From the NCBI GenBank assembly GCA_016784625.1, contig JADHUF010000070.1:1-5981 (forward strand): a stretch of 5,981 bases of DNA, read 5' to 3'. The stretch's first letter is position 1. Each line of letters begins with the position of its first letter. The notes beneath the pieces are model-generated. The model saw nothing but the letters and a program-made list of their open reading frames with translations. It ran no database searches and was not told where the DNA came from. The DNA is from Candidatus Nitrosopumilus sp. Lineage in GTDB: Archaea; Thermoproteota; Nitrososphaeria; Nitrososphaerales; Nitrosopumilaceae. Below are positions 1 to 5,981 of this stretch, piece after piece. Made by a program: the position numbers and the translations under genes.

Positions 1-448
1 AAATAAAATGAATTTCTAATTTTCCTTCTTTTTCTTCTTGTAATTTGCTTAATTCCTTGAAAAAATCTTGCATATCATATACCCAATAACCAATAATTAT
101 AATTCTAAATTTTGCACGATTTATCATCTGATACACTGTTTCATGCGTGTAATCTACCCCCAATCGCTTACATTTACCAGTCATAACTAATTTTGTTTTA
201 ATATTTTCTTTAGATAATTGATTCTGAGAAATTGCATTAATAGCTAATGAAAGAATGTTGCCATCATCAGTAGTACTAAAAATTTTCTTAATTTCTCTTC
301 CTTCAGATGATGTTAATCCTAAATCTTCTTCTATAGTAGTTATTGAAAGTGTTGATGGTTGTTTATTTTTTAGATATTCTATAATTTTTTCAATTTTATG
401 TTGAGGAATATTTTTTATCATACTTTCTATTTGTTTAAAACTAATCAT
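1..448 (-). CDS. drmC: DISARM protein DrmC, phospholipase D-like (3' end beyond window)
   Basis: The frame is open from an ATG at 448 to the window edge (149 codons, no stop), so the C-terminal part is missing. The N-terminal ~80 residues are lysine-rich and probably helical. They are followed by a VMTGK strand/turn at about 88-92, a THETV segment at about 101-105, and the hydrophobic strand IIIIGYW at 116-122. This order, TG...T...A-(x)n-IIIIGY, is the usual start of the phospholipase D fold in DrmC. The catalytic HKD motifs expected in this superfamily would lie outside the window, so activity cannot be judged. The usual Pro after TG is Lys here. The start overlaps the drmB stop by 8 nt (ATGATTAG), and no clear Shine-Dalgarno precedes it, which suggests translation coupled to drmB. 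An in-frame ATG at codon 10 (421) is an alternative start. DrmC was reported as not strictly required for DISARM protection in the Bacillus system; its biochemical role is unsettled. Position after drmA-drmB strongly supports the call. Confidence 0.85.
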   Translation of the reverse strand, partial: MISFKQIESMIKNIPQHKIEKIIEYLKNKQPSTLSITTIEEDLGLTSSEGREIKKIFSTTDDGNILSLAINAISQNQLSKENIKTKLVMTGKCKRLGVDYTHETVYQMINRAKFRIIIIGYWVYDMQDFFKELSKLQEEKEGKLEIHFI

Positions 449-2366
449 TTTCAATCATTTTTACCAAACCATAATTTTTATCAACAAGTATTTTTCTATC
501 CAACATTTTATTAAAATATTCACAACTAGTTTCGGGCAATAACATACATCCATAACATGCAGAACCATTTTGTGTCAGATGAACTGGTAATTTTTCGCCC
601 ATTGTTTTTGGGTCTTCATTAAGACAAATCGGATCACGTGAACATACTCTTGCTTTTACAAGTGCATCTTGAAGAACAGACAACAACTTACCTTCGGCTT
701 GCCTCACTAATCCTCCCAGACTACCATCCCCTGAACTAGTAGTGTAAATCAAAATTCCACACATATTATCTGATGAGTAAATTCGTTCAGAAATAGATGC
801 TTCGCCATACCCTGAACGTAATGAAAGCTCTTTGATTAGTAAATGCGATAACGAATGCAAAAAGATGTACTGGTTATCAATTTCCATAGAACTTGGCCAT
901 TTAGTAAGATCCTCCCATTTTTGGTGATTTTCAATTAAAGAGCCTAATCTATTACTAACATCTTCATTCATGCATTTTTTAATAAAATCATTATGAAAAA
1001 CTATGAAAATTCCTTCTCCTTTTTTAATTACACATGGTAACCAATTATTCTTTTCATATTTTCTTCCAGATTTAGTTTTTCCTGCAATTTCTAAACTACA
1101 GATAGTTTCATTTTTAAAATTTTTGTCTTTCACATTAATTTCGCCTGGTGGTTTTAAACGTGTAAAATATCTAGGAACTTCTAATGCAGTAAGAATATCT
1201 ATCCTTCTAACTGTTTTAAAATATTTTTTCTCTTCATCAGATAATTCTACATTTTGAATTTCTATTTCTTTTTCTTCTTGTTCGTCTTCAAAATTTTCAT
1301 TATCAATTAGATCTTGATATTCTATTTTCTTTAAGTCTAATTCAGTGCTTATTTCTGAACTTTCTCCTTCACGATCTGATAACTTATTCATAAAACTAAC
1401 AATTTGTTTTACAGTGTATTTTTTTACTTCTTTCCAATTCTTATTTGATTCTAAGATATTTTCTGCTTTTTCTTCATCTGTTGCTTTTTGAAACATAGGT
1501 AATTCAAGAAGTGTTTCATATTTTTCTGACTGTAGATATTTGATTATTGGATGTGCTAACTGTGGAATAATTATTCCTCTAATTATTTTGGAATAATACA
1601 GACTAGTAGATCTGACAATTATTCCAATAGGGATTTCTGTTGAAGATTTTTCATTTTCATCATCAGTAATTTTTTTACATGTTTCTTTTTTTTCTAACCA
1701 CGGATATTCTCCAGAGCAAGGATGTGTTTTAAATTCACCTTTTCCATCTTTTTCTTGGTATAATTCTATACCATCATGACTCATTGCCTTACCCATACTA
1801 TTTGATGCGCCACATTGACATTCTAGGCTAAAGTTACTAATTGAACTAGTTTGTCTCCCACCTGTCCACCTTAATTTTGGAACTTCGCATACAGGTCTAG
1901 GATCACTAGACTTACTATGGGCCCATTGCACCCATGGAAAATCATCTATGTGACCTCTTTTACATACTGTAACTAAACGTGCAGGAAGTAAAGGACTTTT
2001 AGGATGATCTTTACAAAAAAATCCTCTTTCTGAATACGGTGCATCTTTATGAAATTGTAACCACTGACATTTTGTATAACTACAATACCCCCATCTAGGA
2101 AATGAAATACAAGCTATACTTCGATACGGTGACTCTTTAACATAAGGCATTTTAAAATGATTTTTCTTTGTAATTTTTTGCAAATAGATGTGATGTTTTG
2201 GGATGTACTCTGTTTTATGAGCCCAAAAATCTATGGCCATAACCATTACAGAATCATTTTCTGTTTGAACAAATGAACCTGGTCCATGCGTTGTAATTAA
2301 TTGTGTAGGTCTTACTTTACCCGGACTAGGAGCTATCTCACTATCTTTTTTTAATTCTTCACTCAT
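441..2366 (-). CDS. drmB: DISARM protein DrmB, DUF1998 zinc-binding partner of the DrmA helicase
   Basis: This 641-residue protein has the length and motif order of DrmB. Near the N-terminus, RPTQLITTHGPGSFV (19-33) matches the family's characteristic start. A cysteine-bearing region follows (FPRWGYCSYTKC, then CKDH), then GHIDDFPW (138-145), a CQC pair (183-185) and a long charged, poorly conserved middle. The C-terminal DUF1998 region shows GEGIF, HSLSHLLIKEL (504-514), SISERIY (524-530), a TTSSGDGSLGGL stretch, and cysteines C575, C581, C604, C607 and C615 ending in LLPETSCEYFN. These probably bind zinc, as in the DUF1998 region of MrfA-type helicases. In DISARM, DrmB has no helicase motifs of its own and binds DrmA to form the DNA-sensing core complex, presumably in the cytoplasm. 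The ATG start overlaps the drmA stop by 8 nt (ATGAGTGA) and has a GAGGT site 8 nt upstream, so this start is well supported. The gene looks intact. An unusual acidic stretch lies at about residues 355-375. Confidence 0.95.
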   Translation of the reverse strand: MSEELKKDSEIAPSPGKVRPTQLITTHGPGSFVQTENDSVMVMAIDFWAHKTEYIPKHHIYLQKITKKNHFKMPYVKESPYRSIACISFPRWGYCSYTKCQWLQFHKDAPYSERGFFCKDHPKSPLLPARLVTVCKRGHIDDFPWVQWAHSKSSDPRPVCEVPKLRWTGGRQTSSISNFSLECQCGASNSMGKAMSHDGIELYQEKDGKGEFKTHPCSGEYPWLEKKETCKKITDDENEKSSTEIPIGIIVRSTSLYYSKIIRGIIIPQLAHPIIKYLQSEKYETLLELPMFQKATDEEKAENILESNKNWKEVKKYTVKQIVSFMNKLSDREGESSEISTELDLKKIEYQDLIDNENFEDEQEEKEIEIQNVELSDEEKKYFKTVRRIDILTALEVPRYFTRLKPPGEINVKDKNFKNETICSLEIAGKTKSGRKYEKNNWLPCVIKKGEGIFIVFHNDFIKKCMNEDVSNRLGSLIENHQKWEDLTKWPSSMEIDNQYIFLHSLSHLLIKELSLRSGYGEASISERIYSSDNMCGILIYTTSSGDGSLGGLVRQAEGKLLSVLQDALVKARVCSRDPICLNEDPKTMGEKLPVHLTQNGSACYGCMLLPETSCEYFNKMLDRKILVDKNYGLVKMIEND

Positions 2367-5300
2367 CTTTTACTACCTCTACTTGACGATAGAATAATTT
2401 TTGTTCTTGTTCTGCATTTCTCAACGATGTAGGTGTAGAAATGAGTTGTCTTTTTGATGCAGGATCTGTTTTTAATAAATACCAGAATGATTCTCGTAAC
2501 TCTTTTGATATTTTGTCATTAGAGAATTCTTTGTATTTCAGCAAATCACCATATGCCCCTTTGTAATCTTTCCAAGTGTTAAGCAATCTATCTATATGTT
2601 CCATAGTATTTTCAGCTTCCAAAGGATCAACTAATTTTACTCTCTCTTCAAATATCTTTTTTATTTTATTTAGAATTTTTAGTTGATCTGGATCTTTTTG
2701 ATCAAATTTAGATGCATCATTATTATTAGAAAGTCTATTTTTTTCCATTCTAATCATTCCAACTATTACCCCAAACAATGCAATTTGTCTTGCCCTTATT
2801 GTAAATGGAGTAAGAGCAACAGTTTCTACATTTTTGTAATATGTTGAATGATAAATTTTAAAATTCTCAAAATGTGAAAGATCTCTTGGTTTTGTATAGG
2901 AATAAAGAGATATTATCAAACCAGGATTTGAACGTCCAATTCTACCTGTTGCTTGAATATATTCAGAATGGTTTTTTGGCTGTCCGTTAACTATCATTAC
3001 GCCTAATCTTGGGATATCTACACCTACTGATAGCATGTTTGTTGCAAGTAGTAAATCAACAGGTTTTTCCACATTCTTCATCTCCTTTCCCAGTTTTCGC
3101 AAAATTTCTGGAATTTCTCCCGAATTTTTCCTTGATGTTAATTCTTCTGTTTCTAATTTATAAAATTGATTTTTGTATATTTTTCCAACTGGTTCTTCTT
3201 CTATTTTGATTTCTTGATTTTCAGCTTCCTCAATTGAAATTTCTTCTTCTTTCAGTGGTTTCTGTAAAGTAGTTAGACTATTTTCAACATTATGAATTCT
3301 CGATATAAAATTTGGGACAGAATCTCTAAAATTCATACTTGCCCCTCCAAGTTCTCTTTGTGAATTGAAATAGGACACAAGGGTAAAGTATGGATCTAAG
3401 TAATCTAGATTCGTCCCAGATTCAGCTAATTGCCTAATTTTTGCAAGTATTACTGCAGAAACTCTTGCTAAAACAGTTAATCCACTTTTACCTGTAGCTA
3501 ATACCCCGAGGTAAGTTTTACCTATTCCATTATCGGCATTTTCAATTTGAGAGAAAAACGTATTACCAAATTCAATTACTTGTGGGGGAAAAATTTCTGT
3601 ATGGTCTCGATTAAATAAATTAGTTATTTGATCAGATGCAGCTTTTGTAGTTGCAGTAGAAGCAATTATTTTTGGCTTAATTTCATTTTCATCTGTACAT
3701 AAATATTCTATTGCAGTTTCATATAGTCCTGCCATTGAACCTAAAGGACCTGAAATAAGATGTAATTCATCTTGTATGATTAATTCCGGAGGTGATAATT
3801 TAACTGAATAATCATAGTTTTCAGGCTTGTTCTTTTCTTCCGGATGTGTATGTTTAGTATCCGAAGTTAGAGGATTGTAAAAACCACAATACTTGCAGTA
3901 TTTTTCCATTTTTCCAAAAATTGCCTTACATTCAGGATTCCAAGCAATCTGTGCAAATTTATCCACAGTTGCAATGATTAGTGATGGACATCTTGAATAA
4001 ACATCATCATCTACTAAAACAACTGGTAAGGACATATCCGGATTGACATCTAAATGTTTAGAAAACATGCAATTATTTCGTCCACAAAATAATCTCCATT
4101 GTTTTGGTTCTCCTGCAATATCTCCATTAGATGGTTTCAGTTCTTTTCCACACCACGGGCAATTAATCAAAATATATGGATTGTAACTTTTAATTTGTGT
4201 AAGATCATTATTTCCAGAATCAGTTAGTCGATATTTTGATTGTAATGCCGAATATTCCCCACCCTTTCTTCTATTTGGCGTTACACTTCCACCCACCCAT
4301 AATCCAACTTGAAACGGATGGCCTCCCCATTTTTTTAAATCGCCAACTCGAATTTTTTCACATGCACACATCAATGTCGCAGCTCTTTGAAATTGTTGAA
4401 CTGTCAAAAGTCTAAGAGTATATCGCATTAAAACCGAAGTTCCTATGCTTCTATCAGTGATTTGTCCATCTTTCTTTCCTCTTAATCTTCGAAGTGCAAT
4501 TACAAATGCAACTAATCCTAAATAAGCTTCAGTTTTACCACCACCAGTAGGAAACCAAAGAAGATCTACTGTTTCTCTATCTTCGGATTTTGGATTAGTT
4601 ATAGATTCAATATTTAATAAAATAAATGCTATCTGGAATAATCTCCACTCCACATCAGGTCTAGGTTCTAATGGATCATGACCTTCAACTTTACCTGATT
4701 CTATATTATCTCTAGCCCATTTAGCCATTGTTTGCTGCCACGCTATGGCTAAATTTGCAAATTTAAATGCCTCAAAAGCATCATTATTATTTTCATCCGT
4801 TACTGCATCGATGCCTTTCTGCATCCTTTTCAATGTAATTTCTTTAATTTTCTTGATCTTACTTTCTGCTACATCTAATTTGTTTTTAGGTACAATTCTT
4901 TCATCTTGAATTTTGTCTTTTGTTTCGTCAACCCATTTTTCATATTCTGTTAACAATGGCTGCAAAATTCCTTTTAATTCCTTTTTGTCTTGACAATTTG
5001 CAATTTTATTCATATTGATTGCATCTATTTTTGTATCTAGTTTTGTTGGAACTACTTTATCGATTGTTTGTTTTGGAATAAAGGTGGTTTCAATTTTATT
5101 TATTTTTCTATCTGTTACGGAATTTTCATCCCATTCTACTGAACAAAGATGACCTTTTCCAAAAGAAATTTTATTATTAAACAATAACTCCATATGTGCT
5201 TCCTCAGCTGAATTATCTGTATGATACATACCATGAGTATCTTCAACAAAACAATTTTCTCCATTTATTGATTCAAGAATAATTTTTGGTTGAAATAAGA

Positions 5301-5856
5301 CATCGTAAAAAGAATTTCTATCTTTTCTTTTAGCGTTATTGACGACATAAAGATCTAAAATTACCTGTTCGCCTTCTTTTAATATTTCATATTGAATTTT
5401 AAATTCTGGTTGATTTGTAAAAATTTCTTCTCGTTTACTACTTTCAAAATCTATTTCAAATTTTTCCTTTAACGGGGTTCGATAATAAATTGGATATTTT
5501 GTTTCATTGTCTTTACTTGCCTGATATCTACCAAATGTAATGTTTACATTAATTTTTTTTGTATCATGCGTTAATCTACATGTTAGTCCAAATGAGGATG
5601 GTTTGAAGAGTTTGTCACTGGCAACTTGTGCATCTGAATTATCTTCATCACTAGATTCACCACCAATATCGCTTGTTTTGTCTTCCTCATCAATTTCCCA
5701 ATTTCCTGGATAAAAAACTCCTGCAAGGTATTCATTTTTTGGGTTGATTCCTAAAATTTCATCTTCTCTTCGAGGTCCAACCACATCTGCTTTGATACTG
5801 TCAATTAGGATTTGTCGAATCTCTGCTTGCTTAATCTCAACTTCTTTTGTGCCCAA
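2359..5856 (-). CDS. drmA: DISARM protein DrmA, superfamily 2 DNA helicase
   Basis: DrmA is the ATP-driven motor of DISARM, which with DrmB engages foreign DNA in the cytoplasm. The 1165-residue length is normal for the family. The N-terminal domain carries the typical VVGP (25-28) and NEYLAGVFYPG (41-51). Helicase motifs seen in order: Walker A FPTGGGKTE with K441, DELH box at 696-699, SAT motif at 733-735, a motif IV-like YFNSQRELGG around 829-838, TNMLSVGVDI at 939-948 (motif V) and QATGRIGR at 968-975 (motif VI). Between Walker A and DELH sit two possible zinc clusters: C566/C569/C591/C596, and C654/C657 with nearby H669/H671. A Glu-rich insertion (870-888) separates motifs IV and V. The C-terminus keeps the PTSLRN signature (1142-1147). 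The start is TTG: the frame is open upstream to a TAG at 5910 with no ATG or GTG, and this TTG puts VVGP at the expected distance. All catalytic residues appear intact. It is the first gene of the visible operon. Confidence 0.96.
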   Translation of the reverse strand: MGTKEVEIKQAEIRQILIDSIKADVVGPRREDEILGINPKNEYLAGVFYPGNWEIDEEDKTSDIGGESSDEDNSDAQVASDKLFKPSSFGLTCRLTHDTKKINVNITFGRYQASKDNETKYPIYYRTPLKEKFEIDFESSKREEIFTNQPEFKIQYEILKEGEQVILDLYVVNNAKRKDRNSFYDVLFQPKIILESINGENCFVEDTHGMYHTDNSAEEAHMELLFNNKISFGKGHLCSVEWDENSVTDRKINKIETTFIPKQTIDKVVPTKLDTKIDAINMNKIANCQDKKELKGILQPLLTEYEKWVDETKDKIQDERIVPKNKLDVAESKIKKIKEITLKRMQKGIDAVTDENNNDAFEAFKFANLAIAWQQTMAKWARDNIESGKVEGHDPLEPRPDVEWRLFQIAFILLNIESITNPKSEDRETVDLLWFPTGGGKTEAYLGLVAFVIALRRLRGKKDGQITDRSIGTSVLMRYTLRLLTVQQFQRAATLMCACEKIRVGDLKKWGGHPFQVGLWVGGSVTPNRRKGGEYSALQSKYRLTDSGNNDLTQIKSYNPYILINCPWCGKELKPSNGDIAGEPKQWRLFCGRNNCMFSKHLDVNPDMSLPVVLVDDDVYSRCPSLIIATVDKFAQIAWNPECKAIFGKMEKYCKYCGFYNPLTSDTKHTHPEEKNKPENYDYSVKLSPPELIIQDELHLISGPLGSMAGLYETAIEYLCTDENEIKPKIIASTATTKAASDQITNLFNRDHTEIFPPQVIEFGNTFFSQIENADNGIGKTYLGVLATGKSGLTVLARVSAVILAKIRQLAESGTNLDYLDPYFTLVSYFNSQRELGGASMNFRDSVPNFISRIHNVENSLTTLQKPLKEEEISIEEAENQEIKIEEEPVGKIYKNQFYKLETEELTSRKNSGEIPEILRKLGKEMKNVEKPVDLLLATNMLSVGVDIPRLGVMIVNGQPKNHSEYIQATGRIGRSNPGLIISLYSYTKPRDLSHFENFKIYHSTYYKNVETVALTPFTIRARQIALFGVIVGMIRMEKNRLSNNNDASKFDQKDPDQLKILNKIKKIFEERVKLVDPLEAENTMEHIDRLLNTWKDYKGAYGDLLKYKEFSNDKISKELRESFWYLLKTDPASKRQLISTPTSLRNAEQEQKLFYRQVEVVKDE
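2375..2379 (-). promoter_or_regulatory. Ribosome binding site of drmB
   Basis: GAGGT on the minus strand lies 8 nt before the drmB ATG, inside the last codons of drmA. It matches the conserved 3' end of 16S rRNA and fixes the drmB start. Neither drmA (TTG start) nor drmC has an equally clear site, so drmB may be translated independently as well as by coupling. Confidence 0.7.
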
Positions 5857-5882
5857 CTTATCATCTAGAACTAGAAATGATA

Positions 5883-5894
5883 CTAAAGCTTTAG
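5883..5894. repeat. 12-bp perfect palindrome CTAAAGCTTTAG
   Basis: This is an uninterrupted 12-bp palindrome in the untranslated leader, 27 nt before the drmA TTG. With no loop it cannot form a hairpin terminator, so if functional it would be a protein-binding site. Function is unknown. Confidence 0.45.
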
Positions 5895-5928
5895 GCTGTT
5901 TATCAAGCTACAATATTGAAAAATGAGC

Positions 5929-5943
5929 ATATGAATTTCATAT
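5929..5943. repeat. 15-bp palindrome ATATGAATTTCATAT
   Basis: This is a perfect inverted repeat with 7-bp arms (5929-5935 and 5937-5943) around a single central base, lying upstream of drmA and overlapping the TATA-like element. It could be an operator for a dimeric regulator. The arms are very AT-rich, so chance is a real alternative. Confidence 0.5.
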
Positions 5944-5950
5944 ATGTAAA
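5939..5950 (-). promoter_or_regulatory. Possible TATA-like promoter element for the drmABC operon
   Basis: Minus-strand TTTACATATATG lies about 85-95 nt before the drmA TTG. If it is an archaeal TATA box, transcription would begin about 25 nt downstream, near 5919, giving a leader of roughly 60 nt. It overlaps a 15-bp palindrome (5929-5943), which would suit a repressor site. A bacterial reading is also possible: TTGTGA (5974-5979), 17 nt spacing, then TACAAA (5951-5956). AT-rich DNA gives many chance matches, so this is tentative. Confidence 0.3.
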
Positions 5951-5981
5951 TTTGTATTTTCTATGGTTTTCTATCACAATT

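Noticed and set aside
1003..1257. 84-codon plus-strand open frame inside drmB
   Set aside because: It lies antisense to well-conserved drmB, has no recognisable family and no clear ribosome site; open antisense frames are expected opposite AT-rich coding DNA.
1261..1290. TTC/TTCTTCTTG-type short tandem runs in drmB and drmA (also near 3190 and 3241)
   Set aside because: These are GAA codon runs for Glu-rich segments read from the other strand, not independent repeats or CRISPR units.
3009..3209. 66-codon plus-strand open frame, Phe/Leu-rich like a membrane peptide
   Set aside because: Its hydrophobicity comes from reading the Glu/Lys-rich DrmA loop on the opposite strand (TTC/TTT runs). It is antisense to drmA helicase motif V with no supporting signal.
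5865..5876. Tandem CTAGAA x2
   Set aside because: Two 6-bp copies are too short to separate from chance; no further copies are nearby.
5744..5926. 60-codon plus-strand open frame over the drmA start
   Set aside because: It is antisense to the conserved DrmA N-terminus and leader, with no ribosome site or family resemblance.

Overview
This AT-rich window holds the core of a DISARM anti-phage system on the minus strand: drmA (ATP-dependent helicase, 1165 aa), drmB (DUF1998 zinc protein, 641 aa) and the start of drmC (phospholipase-D-family protein, 149 residues visible before the window edge). The identification rests on the conserved gene order and on family motifs read directly in the translations. 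These are Walker A, DEVH-type, SAT and QATGRIGR helicase motifs in DrmA, the RPTQLITTHGPG start and C-terminal cysteine/SCE signature in DrmB, and the TG...T...A...IIIIGY strand in DrmC.

Layout in transcription order, right to left. Positions 5981-5857 are AT-rich upstream DNA with a TATA-like element, two perfect palindromes and no gene I can support. drmA runs 5856-2359 and begins with TTG, the only NTG start upstream of the conserved N-terminus. drmB runs 2366-441 and overlaps the end of drmA by 8 nt. drmC starts at 448, overlaps the end of drmB by 8 nt and runs off the left edge. The two overlaps indicate one polycistronic, translationally coupled unit. There is no tRNA, rRNA, CRISPR array, insertion sequence or internal terminator, and nothing convincing is encoded on the plus strand.

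How the genes work together: by established knowledge of DISARM, DrmA and DrmB form the core complex that recognises and acts on incoming phage DNA, while a DISARM methyltransferase marks host DNA as self. DrmC is a conserved accessory protein of the nuclease/phospholipase D superfamily. The methyltransferase and the class-defining gene (drmD with drmMI for class 1, drmE with drmMII for class 2) are not in the window, so class cannot be assigned and the system may continue beyond either edge.

Organism: a low-GC prokaryote. The TATA-like upstream element, the GAGGT ribosome site and the AT-rich, AGA/ATA-containing codon use would fit a mesophilic archaeon such as a Nitrosopumilus-type thaumarchaeon, but this is a weak inference and a low-GC bacterium is not excluded. 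I see a known system in a perhaps under-sampled host, not an undescribed system. The features most worth a second look are the Glu-rich insertion in the DrmA helicase core, the palindromes at the promoter and the absence of a visible methyltransferase.
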